A stretch of 64,000 nucleotides of DNA from BJGV01 sp003230615 (GTDB lineage Bacteria > Pseudomonadota > Gammaproteobacteria > Burkholderiales > Nitrosomonadaceae): the NCBI GenBank assembly GCA_963663215.1, contig OY760140.1:1302001-1366000 (forward strand), in the 5' to 3' direction. Both the position numbers and the translations under genes were made by a program. The first letter of the stretch is position 1; the number at the start of each line of letters is the position of its first letter. This document shows positions 37,195 through 45,636 of this stretch, piece by piece. The notes below the pieces were generated by a model. That model was not told the DNA's origin and made no database searches. It worked only from the letters and a program-made list of their open reading frames with translations.

Positions 37195-38613
37195 ATGGCA
37201 AAAAAAACATATCAAGCCGGTGTCAAAGACTATCGTAGTAGTTATTGGACACCAGACTATATTCCGCTCGACACAGACTTGTTGGCCTGCTTTAAGATTG
37301 TGGCCCAAGAGGGAGTTCCTCGTGAAGAAATCGCTGCCGCAGTTGCTGCGGAATCTTCAACAGGAACCTGGACCACTGTGTGGCCTGATTTACTTACCGA
37401 CCTGGATTACTATAAGGGTCGTGCTTACCGGATTGAGCCAGTTCCAGGTGATAACACGGCGTTCTACGCATTTGTTGCTTACCCTATTGATTTATTTGAA
37501 GAGGGTTCAATAGTTAATGTATTAACCTCACTGGTTGGCAATGTATTTGGTTTTAAAGCCTTACGTAGTTTGCGACTGGAAGATCTCCGCTTTCCGATTG
37601 CCTATGTTAAGACTTGCGGCGGCCCGCCAAATGGCATACAGATGGAACGTGATCGTATGAATAAATATGGCCGTGCTTTTCTGGGTTGCACCATCAAACC
37701 TAAACTTGGCTTGTCGGCAAAGAATTATGGCATGGCAGTTTATGAGTGTCTGCGTGGTGGCCTTGATTTTACTAAGGATGATGAAAATATTAATAGTCAG
37801 CCGTTCATGCGCTGGCATCATCGCTTTGAATTTGTAACGGAAGCGGTTTTAAAGGCCCAGGCTGAAACCGGCGAGCGTAAAGGGCACTTCCTGAATGTAA
37901 CTGCACCAACGCCAGAAGAGATGTATAAGAGAGCTGAATTTGCAAAAGAATTGGGTGCACCAATCATTATGCACGATTATTTAACTGGCGGGTTCTGTGC
38001 CAATACGGGTTTAGCAAACTGGTGTCGTGATAATGGCATGTTATTACACATTCACCGTGCCATGCATGCTGTACTTGATCGTAATCCATATCATGGGATC
38101 CACTTCAGAGTATTAACCAAGTGTCTAAGGCTGTCAGGTGGTGATCACCTGCACTCCGGCACTGTGGTTGGTAAGCTAGAAGGAGACAGGGATGCAACGC
38201 TTGGTTGGATTGATACCATGCGTGAATCATTTATTCCGGAGAATCGTGAACGTGGTCTTTTCTTTGATCAGGACTGGGGTTCTATGCCGGGGGTAATGCC
38301 GGTTGCCTCAGGTGGCATCCATGTATGGCACATGCCTGCACTCGTTAATATATTTGGTGATGACTCCTGTTTACAGTTTGGAGGCGGCACAATTGGCCAT
38401 CCATGGGGTAATGCAGCGGGTGCCACTGCAAATCGAGTGGCCCTAGAGGCTTGCACTGATGCACGTAATCAGGGGCGTCAGGTAGAACGTGAAGGGAAAG
38501 AAGTGTTAACTGAAGCTGCTCGACACTCGCCTGAACTAAAAATTGCTATGGAGACCTGGAAAGAGATCAAATTTGAATTTGATACTGTAGATAAGCTTGA
38601 TGCAAGTCGGTAA
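37195..38613 (+). CDS. cbbL: RuBisCO large subunit, form IA
   Basis: A 472-residue catalytic subunit fixing CO2 onto ribulose-1,5-bisphosphate. The carbamylated lysine is in GGLDFTKDDEN, the loop-6 lysine is in HSGTVVGKLEG, and GCTIKPKLGLS carries a substrate-binding Lys. Sequence character (KTYQAGVKDYRSSYW start) and the carboxysome genes behind it indicate carboxysomal form IA. First gene of the operon, with ribosome binding site AGGAGA. Confidence 0.97.
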   Translation: MAKKTYQAGVKDYRSSYWTPDYIPLDTDLLACFKIVAQEGVPREEIAAAVAAESSTGTWTTVWPDLLTDLDYYKGRAYRIEPVPGDNTAFYAFVAYPIDLFEEGSIVNVLTSLVGNVFGFKALRSLRLEDLRFPIAYVKTCGGPPNGIQMERDRMNKYGRAFLGCTIKPKLGLSAKNYGMAVYECLRGGLDFTKDDENINSQPFMRWHHRFEFVTEAVLKAQAETGERKGHFLNVTAPTPEEMYKRAEFAKELGAPIIMHDYLTGGFCANTGLANWCRDNGMLLHIHRAMHAVLDRNPYHGIHFRVLTKCLRLSGGDHLHSGTVVGKLEGDRDATLGWIDTMRESFIPENRERGLFFDQDWGSMPGVMPVASGGIHVWHMPALVNIFGDDSCLQFGGGTIGHPWGNAAGATANRVALEACTDARNQGRQVEREGKEVLTEAARHSPELKIAMETWKEIKFEFDTVDKLDASR

Positions 38614-38668
38614 TAAATATTATTAATACTATTACGCAATTAAAAACAGAAAATAAGAGGTTATAACT

Positions 38669-39007
38669 ATGGATGAAATCAAACCATATAAAGCAACAGA
38701 ACGCAGAGGCGAGACATTTTCATATTTGCCGCCGTTCACACCTGAAAAAATTCGTAAGCATATTGCTTATCTGATTGCTCAGGGTTGGAATCCGGCTATT
38801 GAACATACTGAGCCAGAAAAAGCATTCATGAATTATTGGTATCTTTGGAAGTTACCTTTTTTTGGTGAACAATCAGTTGAGAAAGTAATGGCGGAAATAG
38901 AAGCCTGCCACCGGGCTAACTCGGGGCATATTGTACGTTTAACTGGATTTGATAATTATACACAAAGCCGGGGTACAGCATTTATTGTTCATCGGGCTGG
39001 GCGTTAA
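38669..39007 (+). CDS. cbbS: RuBisCO small subunit, form IA
   Basis: A 112-residue small subunit completing the L8S8 enzyme. Typical stretches are ETFSYLPPFTPEKIRKHIAY, PEKAFMNYWYLWKLPFFGE and the C-terminal RLTGFDNYTQSRGTAFIVHR. It lies 55 bp after cbbL and 53 bp before csoS2, with AAGAGG as ribosome binding site. Confidence 0.97.
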   Translation: MDEIKPYKATERRGETFSYLPPFTPEKIRKHIAYLIAQGWNPAIEHTEPEKAFMNYWYLWKLPFFGEQSVEKVMAEIEACHRANSGHIVRLTGFDNYTQSRGTAFIVHRAGR

Positions 39008-39060
39008 TTATCAATCAAGCTATACGATACTAAAATAATTTTTAAATTTTTTGGCAATAA

Positions 39061-41208
39061 ATGAGTAATATTATGTCAGGATCCAGTAATTCATTGAACG
39101 TTCAAACCGGACGAAATGCATCGCGCATGCGACGTACTCAATTAGTGAGTGGAAAAGCAGGAATGCCACCCGCGAAGGAGCGTGTACATGTGGGTCGGCA
39201 GTCAAACGGTAGAAAAACGACTGTGCAATCTGCTGACGCATTGCCATCAGAAACTGCTTCTTTAGCCGTCTCTGAATCGAAATTAAGTGTTGCCACAACA
39301 GAAGAGAAATCTAATCAGCAAGTAGTAACAGGCCGTGATGCATCACGTACTCGCCGTGAAGGATTAATTCAGGGTAAAGAAGGAATACTTAAGCCTAAAA
39401 CATCTGTATCCACAACAAGCCCTGTCTCTTCAGATATTCCAGCAATACCGGCGGTCATGGCTAGCGAGGGCCGGCTGGCAGCACAGGCTCTCAGAAACAT
39501 GCGTGGAAGCAGAGGGCAAACCAAAGACGTAACAAAAACGATACCATGCGGACGTTTGCGTCGTAATGCCGATCCGGTTCAGTACCCACCTAAGGTGGCT
39601 GAAAGTAAAAGTTATGCTGGTCACAAAGTAACCGGGGTTAGAATCGGTCAGAAAGAAAATGTTACAGGTAACGAGCGTGGAGCAGCTTTGCAGGTAACCG
39701 GCAATCAGTACATTGGAAGAGAGTCCGGTTACAATCCGCGTGAGGGGGGCATTAAAGTAGGTGCGAGCAAGACACCAGCAGGACAAGTTATCACGGGATC
39801 ACAAGTACGCAGTAAGATAAACATTACCGGTGATGAGTCTAATCCTGCTTTACATATTACGGGAGAGTCTGATCAGGAACTTGTAGATGATCTTTCACAG
39901 CGCAGAGAACAGGGAAGTTATTCGCAGATGCAGTTCCAGCGTCAGAACAATCCGCATGGACATACTGTGTTCGGTGCTAATCTTGGTCGTTCTATCAAAT
40001 CAGTTGGATCCCGTAATCGTGATACTGAATATAAAAAAGAGGAAACGGTGGGCGGCCATGCCATTACAGGTACTGCAGTTGGCCGAAGTGAATTAGCAAC
40101 CGGCGATGAAAGTGGTGCCTGTCACAATATTACAGGTAACCAATATCTGATGCCGGCAGAAAAACAGCCGTTGTGCGAAACAAATAAACAGAATGCTCCA
40201 AAAGTTGGTGTCAGCCATACTCTGCATGGAACCCGTACAACCGGAACGCAGACAGGTCAGAGGATACGCCGACATGGAAACATTACTGGTACTGTGAATG
40301 ATGGTCTCTGCCAGAACATTTCCGGAACAGAAAATTTTGGTGCAGAGCAATATACAACTCATTGCGGGGTAGCCCCTCCCGCAACTGGTGGCAGAGAGAC
40401 AGTTGATGCCACAACGTGGGGTGGTCAGCATGTAACGGGTGTGGATGTTGAACATAATTCGCGTGTAACCGGTGATGAGCAGGGTCTATGTGATGTAATT
40501 ACCGGCACACCTTATGTAGGACCAAATCAGTTTCAAACCTCTTGTTCTGCTGAGGATGAGGAAAAGACGGAACGACGAATTTCATCAAAATTAGCATCAG
40601 CTAATTTTATTAGCGGTGATGCCCTGTCCAGTGCCGATCATGTAACAGGTACACAGCGTGGCAGTGAACATAACATAACAGGCACACCGTACTATAAGGC
40701 CGATCCTGCAGGGGATGAAAAAATGGATGCAATGGAACGTGTTAAAAAAATAAACAATAGTTTCAGTGTGCACTCCCCACAACGTGAAAGTCAGGAACGT
40801 GTCGGTACAGACGCCGTCAATGCCCCGACTGCAGAAAGCCGGATTACAGGTACATTTTCTGCTGGTGAAGGTAAGATTACCGGTAATCAGGAATTTCATT
40901 TTAATCCGAGACCAAAAGTTGAAACCATTGCAGACAAGTCGCGTGTAACGGGTGAAGGCCGCGTTGAGGGTAAAACTATCACAGGCAGTGCCTGGATATC
41001 AAAAGATAATGTTACCGGTACTGAGGGACATATTGCTGCTGAACGTAATCCCAGCCAGCGTAAAGGTGATTCGCATGCCTGGGCTGGTGCAAGAAAGTTT
41101 AAAGATAAAGGTACTCATCCTGAACCTACGCATCATGTTACAGGAATGGTCGGTTGGTCAGCCGAAGCTTCTGTTCCCATTACTGTGTCTGGCGGGGGAC
41201 AGGGTTAA
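39061..41208 (+). CDS. csoS2: Alpha-carboxysome assembly scaffold CsoS2
   Basis: A 715-residue disordered repeat protein linking RuBisCO to the shell. N-terminal RuBisCO-binding repeats are seen near 17-35 (GRNASRMRRTQLVSGK), 91-108 (GRDASRTRREGLIQGK) and 135-150 (GRLAAQALRNMRGSRG). The middle region (about 195-555) holds six or so M-repeats with paired VTG/ITG motifs, several with the conserved cysteines (GACHNITGNQY; GLCQNISGTE; GLCDVITGTPY). The C-terminal region ends in HHVTGMVGWSAEASVPITV. One M-repeat (near 300-315) is degenerate. I saw no internal frameshift signal. Confidence 0.94.
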   Translation: MSNIMSGSSNSLNVQTGRNASRMRRTQLVSGKAGMPPAKERVHVGRQSNGRKTTVQSADALPSETASLAVSESKLSVATTEEKSNQQVVTGRDASRTRREGLIQGKEGILKPKTSVSTTSPVSSDIPAIPAVMASEGRLAAQALRNMRGSRGQTKDVTKTIPCGRLRRNADPVQYPPKVAESKSYAGHKVTGVRIGQKENVTGNERGAALQVTGNQYIGRESGYNPREGGIKVGASKTPAGQVITGSQVRSKINITGDESNPALHITGESDQELVDDLSQRREQGSYSQMQFQRQNNPHGHTVFGANLGRSIKSVGSRNRDTEYKKEETVGGHAITGTAVGRSELATGDESGACHNITGNQYLMPAEKQPLCETNKQNAPKVGVSHTLHGTRTTGTQTGQRIRRHGNITGTVNDGLCQNISGTENFGAEQYTTHCGVAPPATGGRETVDATTWGGQHVTGVDVEHNSRVTGDEQGLCDVITGTPYVGPNQFQTSCSAEDEEKTERRISSKLASANFISGDALSSADHVTGTQRGSEHNITGTPYYKADPAGDEKMDAMERVKKINNSFSVHSPQRESQERVGTDAVNAPTAESRITGTFSAGEGKITGNQEFHFNPRPKVETIADKSRVTGEGRVEGKTITGSAWISKDNVTGTEGHIAAERNPSQRKGDSHAWAGARKFKDKGTHPEPTHHVTGMVGWSAEASVPITVSGGGQG

Positions 41209-41252
41209 TAAATTTTTATAGCTAATAAGATGATTAAGTCATTATCAATACA

Positions 41253-41525
41253 ATGAAAATCTGCCAAGTAGAAAAAACATTAGTAGCTACTGCACGTATT
41301 GGCCAGCTTGGTACCCGTCGTTTGCTGGTGGTTAGGGAGAGAGACAGTACCAGCAAGCAGGTAGCCGTTGATCCAGTCGGATGCAAGGAAGGTGACTGGG
41401 TCATAATTGTAGGCAGCTCAGCTGCCCGGAGTGCGGCAGGTAGCAACGAATATCCAAGTGATTTCACTATTGTTGGCATTATCGATTATTGGGAAGAAGA
41501 ATCGAAAAGCGGAAGAAAGAAATAA
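41253..41525 (+). CDS. csoS4A: Alpha-carboxysome vertex pentamer CsoS4A
   Basis: A 90-residue bacterial-microcompartment vertex (BMV) protein: MKICQVEKTLVATARIG, then VAVDPVGCKEGDWVIIVGSS and FTIVGIIDYW. Pentamers cap the icosahedral shell. It begins 44 bp after csoS2; in other alpha-carboxysome operons csoSCA (about 500 codons) lies in exactly this gap. Six bases separate it from csoS4B. Confidence 0.94.
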   Translation: MKICQVEKTLVATARIGQLGTRRLLVVRERDSTSKQVAVDPVGCKEGDWVIIVGSSAARSAAGSNEYPSDFTIVGIIDYWEEESKSGRKK

Positions 41526-41530
41526 TATAA

Positions 41531-41785
41531 ATGGATATCCAACGTGTAGTGCGAGATCTGGTTACAACAAAGCGTAATTTTTGGTTAGCTTCCAAATCAT
41601 TACGTGTTGTTGAAAATGCTTCGGGCAAGTTGGAGGTTGCAGTGGATCCTATCGGCTGCAAACCTGGAGATTTTGTCATCACTATCGGAACATCAGCTGC
41701 AAGGCTGGCTCTTGATAATCCAAAGATCACCACTGACCTTACTATTGGCGGAATCATTGATCATTGGAGCGAAGAAGATTGGTAA
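41531..41785 (+). CDS. csoS4B: Alpha-carboxysome vertex pentamer CsoS4B
   Basis: An 84-residue paralogue of CsoS4A with the same BMV pattern (VAVDPIGCKPGDFVITIGTS; LTIGGIIDHWSEEDW). It follows csoS4A by 5 bp. The second vertex protein is standard in alpha-carboxysomes. Confidence 0.93.
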   Translation: MDIQRVVRDLVTTKRNFWLASKSLRVVENASGKLEVAVDPIGCKPGDFVITIGTSAARLALDNPKITTDLTIGGIIDHWSEEDW

Positions 41786-41880
41786 ATTCAGCAAGAAATA
41801 GGCATTCAGGTATTTATGCCGAGATTTATGATAAACATTAATTGATGTAACGATTTTAACTTTGAAAGTAGGAGGATAAA

Positions 41881-42162
41881 ATGGCAAGCGAAAAAATGGG
41901 AGTAGCATTAGGGATGATAGAAACACGTGGTCTGGTTCCGGCGATTGAGGCAGCTGATGCTATGACCAAGGCTTCAGAGGTTCGTCTCATTGGCCGGCAG
42001 TTTGTTGGCGGTGGTTATGTCACGGTTTTAGTTCGCGGAGAGACGGGTGCTGTCAATGCAGCAGTTCGTGCCGGTGCTGATGCTTGTGAACGTGTGGGTG
42101 ACGGTTTGGCTGCCGCACATATTATTGCGCGTCCGCATACTGAAGTAGAACAGATACTGTAA
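41881..42162 (+). CDS. csoS1: Carboxysome shell hexamer CsoS1, copy 1
   Basis: A 93-residue BMC-domain protein (MGVALGMIETRGLVPAIEAA; RQFVGGGYVTVLVRGETGAV) forming the shell facets. It ends at EQIL. The DNA from the ATG to the codon before the stop is identical to copy 2. The ribosome binding site is AGGAGG. Shell operons usually have two or three csoS1 genes; which of A, B or C this is cannot be told. Confidence 0.95.
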   Translation: MASEKMGVALGMIETRGLVPAIEAADAMTKASEVRLIGRQFVGGGYVTVLVRGETGAVNAAVRAGADACERVGDGLAAAHIIARPHTEVEQIL

Positions 42163-42208
42163 GTTTCATTTGCATTGGTACGCTTAGATTTTTATCAGGA
42201 GTTAAAAT

Positions 42209-42529
42209 ATGGCAAGCGAAAAAATGGGAGTAGCATTAGGGATGATAGAAACACGTGGTCTGGTTCCGGCGATTGAGGCAGCTGATGCTATGACCAAGGC
42301 TTCAGAGGTTCGTCTCATTGGCCGGCAGTTTGTTGGCGGTGGTTATGTCACGGTTTTAGTTCGCGGAGAGACGGGTGCTGTCAATGCAGCAGTTCGTGCC
42401 GGTGCTGATGCTTGTGAACGTGTGGGTGACGGTTTGGCTGCCGCACATATTATTGCGCGTCCGCATACTGAAGTAGAACAGATACTACCGGTTAAAGCAT
42501 CGGATGTATCACGTCCTGAGCGGATGTAA
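42209..42529 (+). CDS. csoS1: Carboxysome shell hexamer CsoS1, copy 2
   Basis: A 106-residue BMC-domain protein identical to copy 1 over the first 93 residues and then extended by PVKASDVSRPERM. The two genes are about 278 bp of identical DNA, 46 bp apart. The longer tail resembles CsoS1 forms whose C-terminus lines the shell. Confidence 0.95.
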   Translation: MASEKMGVALGMIETRGLVPAIEAADAMTKASEVRLIGRQFVGGGYVTVLVRGETGAVNAAVRAGADACERVGDGLAAAHIIARPHTEVEQILPVKASDVSRPERM

Positions 42530-42808
42530 TTGGTTAGTGATATAACCTAATCGAAACTAATATGGTCGGACACTGCTAATGCTAAATACTACTGAAAAAG
42601 TTTGTATTTCTGTAGTTAGTTATTAAACTATAATTTCAATAACAGCTATAAGTCTCATACAGGCTATTCGAATCGATAACTAATAGATGTATTTGTAATC
42701 GAAAAAGTAGAATCGGTTCAGTTTTACAGCATTATTCCAGTTGTCCGGTTCCAATCAAGTTTCGTGTCAATTATATTTACTGCATTTTTAATGTATCAGG
42801 AGACAGTC

Positions 42809-43072
42809 ATGGATAAAGACACAGAACAGCTCTGGGTTTGCAAAGACCGCCCACCCAGTCTATTCAGACGACTCCAATTTGATAGTTATAACAATCTTCG
42901 TATCTTTCTTGATCGTCTGGCTGACTTATCTAAGGAAACAGAATATTACCCGGATATTAGTTTTGGGTCAGACTATGCAAATATTACCGTATACGCTAGT
43001 AACGACAAAGTACTAAGTGAAGAGGATAAAGCATTTGCACAACGTGTAGATGAGCTAATTGATCCCATTTAG
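42809..43072 (+). CDS. acRAF-like RuBisCO accumulation factor (PCD fold)
   Basis: An 87-residue protein from the ATG at 42809, picked because AGGAGA lies just upstream; the frame is open 15 codons earlier. The sequence (WVCKDRPPSLFRRLQFDSYN; LSKETEYYPDISFGSDYANI) is a pterin-4a-carbinolamine-dehydratase-like fold, as in acRAF proteins encoded behind carboxysome operons, which help RuBisCO fold or assemble. The dehydratase His-His motif is not evident, supporting a non-enzymatic role. The mcdA gene starts 11 bp later. Confidence 0.82.
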   Translation: MDKDTEQLWVCKDRPPSLFRRLQFDSYNNLRIFLDRLADLSKETEYYPDISFGSDYANITVYASNDKVLSEEDKAFAQRVDELIDPI

Positions 43073-43083
43073 GATACATACAT

Positions 43084-43722
43084 ATGGATATAGGAGTAAT
43101 TGCAGTTGCAAACCAAAAAGGAGGAGTCGGTAAGACAACCTTGGCTATGAACATGGCCGCTGGTTTGACGCGCCGGGGAAGCTGCATTGTAGTTGATGCA
43201 GACCCGCAAAGATCAGCTACTATGTGGACAGAGCTTTCTGATTCACTGAGGGAATTTCCGGCTAAAGTAGTACCGGCAGAAGATGAAATAAAAAAACAGA
43301 TAATACAATTACAGACCGAATTTGATTATATCGTAATTGATTGCCCGCCCGAGATTAAATCAGATTCTACTATAAGTGCAATGGAGATTTCTCAGGTACT
43401 GCTGATACCTTTATTGCCATCACCAATGGACTTGTGGTCGAGTACCCGTATTGAGGAATTAATAAAACGGGTACAGCAAGTAAATCCAACAATATCAGCA
43501 TTTGTTGTACTCAATCAAATTGAACCCAGAAGTGCAATGTCCCGAGGGATGGATGACGCATTACAGGAAATTGATATTCCTGTAATGCGTCATCGACTGA
43601 GCCGCCGTGCAAGTTACCGGACGGCAGCTTTAGAAGGATGTAGTGTTTATGATCTTGGTTATCGTGGACAGGTCGCATCTGAAGAGATTGATAATATTAT
43701 TGATGAGGTGCTGGTCCCATGA
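43084..43722 (+). CDS. mcdA: Carboxysome-positioning ParA-type ATPase McdA
   Basis: A 212-residue ParA/MinD ATPase with deviant Walker A (NQKGGVGKTTLAMN), FDYIVIDCPPE as Walker B and LIPLLPSPMDLWSS. In alpha-carboxysome bacteria McdA forms gradients on the nucleoid that space carboxysomes. Its stop overlaps the next gene by 4 nt, and acRAF precedes it, the arrangement described for proteobacterial McdAB loci. Confidence 0.85.
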   Translation: MDIGVIAVANQKGGVGKTTLAMNMAAGLTRRGSCIVVDADPQRSATMWTELSDSLREFPAKVVPAEDEIKKQIIQLQTEFDYIVIDCPPEIKSDSTISAMEISQVLLIPLLPSPMDLWSSTRIEELIKRVQQVNPTISAFVVLNQIEPRSAMSRGMDDALQEIDIPVMRHRLSRRASYRTAALEGCSVYDLGYRGQVASEEIDNIIDEVLVP

Positions 43723-43955
43723 GTAAAAAGATGTTTGCTGCAAAATTAGCTGCCAGTACTCGTAAAGCCAAAAAGATGACTACAAAATCTACAAAATTAG
43801 CTGCCAGTACAAGTAAACCTGAGAAGATAATTTCAAAAGCTATACCTAAATCCACATCATTAACTGAATTGGCATATCAGAAAGATTTGCTGAACCCTGT
43901 TGATCTGGAACTTTTCTGGAAAAAAAAATATTTGGTACGTATCTGGCCTGACTGA
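43719..43955 (+). CDS. mcdB: Probable McdB, adaptor between carboxysome and McdA
   Basis: A 78-residue, Lys/Ser/Thr-rich, mostly disordered protein with a duplicated KLAASTSK/KLAASTRK stretch (about residues 9-14 and 27-32) and an ordered C-terminal end ELFWKKKYLVRIWPD. Size, overlap with mcdA and a terminal aromatic segment fit alpha-McdB proteins, which are poorly conserved. The call rests mainly on context. Confidence 0.65.
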   Translation: MSKKMFAAKLAASTRKAKKMTTKSTKLAASTSKPEKIISKAIPKSTSLTELAYQKDLLNPVDLELFWKKKYLVRIWPD

Positions 43956-43984
43956 AATGTAAGTGAAAAAGGAGAAATATCGAT

Positions 43985-45463
43985 ATGAGTGGCAATATCA
44001 TAAAACTTTCAAGAAACACGGAAAATGCACCAAAAAGTTCTGCATCTACACAAACTGTAGCTTTTTCTCATTACAACAATATTTCAGCTCAATTACCTGT
44101 AGACCCTAAAACTGGTGAAATTGTAGCTGGTGATGTAAAAGAGCAGGCTGGACAATGCCTAAAAAATATCAAGGCAATTGTAGAAAGTATCGACCATGTT
44201 ATGGACGATGTTATTAAAATCAATATATTCCTTAAGAATATCTCAGATATTGACGCTGTAGACGCAGTTTATGCAACATTCTTCCAAAGCTATCTTCCTA
44301 CACGGACGACAGTCGCAGTTGCAGCTTTACCTATGGATGATGCTTTGGTACAAATTGATGCAGTTATTTCAAACGGTGAAGGTACACCTTCCAGTGAAGG
44401 TACACCTTCACAAGAACCTTGCGATCTCATGTATGGCATACGCAACGACCAGGTACAGAATTTTATGCGTGAGTACCACTATCAGGCACAGAATATTAAG
44501 CGTGATCAGATGAGAATTGGTGATCAAATCTTTTTCTATCATTTGAGTTGTAAACAGCCTGGAAAAGTTGCAAGAGACACGGAAAATGAGCCTGGAAAAG
44601 TTGCAAGAAACCCGGAGCCTTATCCTGGAAAAGTTGTAAAAATCACGGAAAATGCACCAAAAAGTTCTGTATCTACACAAACTGTAGCTTTTTCTCATTA
44701 CAACAATATTTCAGCTCAATTACCTATCGATCCTAAATCCGGTAACATGATAGCTGGTGGTGTAAAAGAGCAGGCTGGACAGTGCCTAAAAAATATCAAG
44801 GCAATTTTAGAAAGTATCGACGTTTCTTTTGACGATATTGTTAAAATAAATATCTTCCTTAAAAACCTCTCGGATATTGAAGCCGTAAACGAAGTTTATA
44901 CAACATTTTTCCCAGACTCGGCTATCGCTAGGACCGCAGCCTATGTTCCTGCACGGACAACAGTTGCAGCTTCTTTACCTATGGATGCTTTGGTACAAAT
45001 TGATGCAGTTGTGTCACACGGAGATGGTACACCCCCACAAGCTGTTGAAGACAGGCATGGACTCGTCATAAGAGCAAACAATACGGAAGATGCACCAAAA
45101 AGTTCTCTATATACACAAACTGTAGCTTTTTCTCATTACAATCATATTGCAGCTCAATTACCTTTAGACCCAAAAACTAGTGAAATGATAGCTGGTGGTG
45201 TAAAAGAGCAGGCTGGACAATGCCTAAAAAATATCAAGGCAATTGTGGAAAGTGTCGACCACGTTATGGACGATGTAGTTAAAATAAATATCCAACTTAA
45301 AAATATCGCAGATATTGATGCTGTAAACGAAGTTTACACAACATTCTTCCAAAGCGATCTTCCTGCAAGAACAACAGTTGGTGTTTCAGCTATCCCTATG
45401 GATGCTTTGGTACAAATTGATGCCGTTGTTTCTAACGGTGAAGGTACACCACCAGGGTTATAA
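43985..45463 (+). CDS. Fusion of three RidA (YjgF/UK114) domains with an EVE-domain fragment
   Basis: A 492-residue protein. RidA domains lie at about 12-133, 220-357 and 373-490; each has AQLPxDPKT, KEQAGQCLKNIKAI and an Arg in PARTTV/PTRTTV equivalent to the imine-binding Arg of RidA. The E. coli Glu near the end is Asp here (VQIDAVV). Between domains 1 and 2 (about 146-190) lies YGIRNDQVQNFMRE and MRIGDQIFFYHLSCKQPG, which looks like the N-terminal half of an EVE domain. A linker with PGKVAR(D/N) repeated three times follows. The three RidA parts are very similar in DNA. RidA hydrolyses reactive enamines/imines; the role beside carboxysome genes is unknown. Confidence 0.78.
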   Translation: MSGNIIKLSRNTENAPKSSASTQTVAFSHYNNISAQLPVDPKTGEIVAGDVKEQAGQCLKNIKAIVESIDHVMDDVIKINIFLKNISDIDAVDAVYATFFQSYLPTRTTVAVAALPMDDALVQIDAVISNGEGTPSSEGTPSQEPCDLMYGIRNDQVQNFMREYHYQAQNIKRDQMRIGDQIFFYHLSCKQPGKVARDTENEPGKVARNPEPYPGKVVKITENAPKSSVSTQTVAFSHYNNISAQLPIDPKSGNMIAGGVKEQAGQCLKNIKAILESIDVSFDDIVKINIFLKNLSDIEAVNEVYTTFFPDSAIARTAAYVPARTTVAASLPMDALVQIDAVVSHGDGTPPQAVEDRHGLVIRANNTEDAPKSSLYTQTVAFSHYNHIAAQLPLDPKTSEMIAGGVKEQAGQCLKNIKAIVESVDHVMDDVVKINIQLKNIADIDAVNEVYTTFFQSDLPARTTVGVSAIPMDALVQIDAVVSNGEGTPPGL

Positions 45464-45636
45464 TAGTGATTTAGGTTCTGTCACAAAGTTTGATTGAACC
45501 ATAAATGCACTAATTTTCAGACGCACATAGGCTGCGTTCGCATGAAAATGGGCAACGCGATAACCCATCAGGATTAATTTGTAGCTAAAGGCTCCGGCCT
45601 TGAAATTTATCATACGATAAACAATAAAAGTAGGTT

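Noticed and set aside
45475..45500. End of an IS6-like insertion sequence (GGTTCTGTCACAAAGTTTG)
   Set aside because: It resembles IS6-family terminal repeats but no transposase, second end or target duplication is seen.
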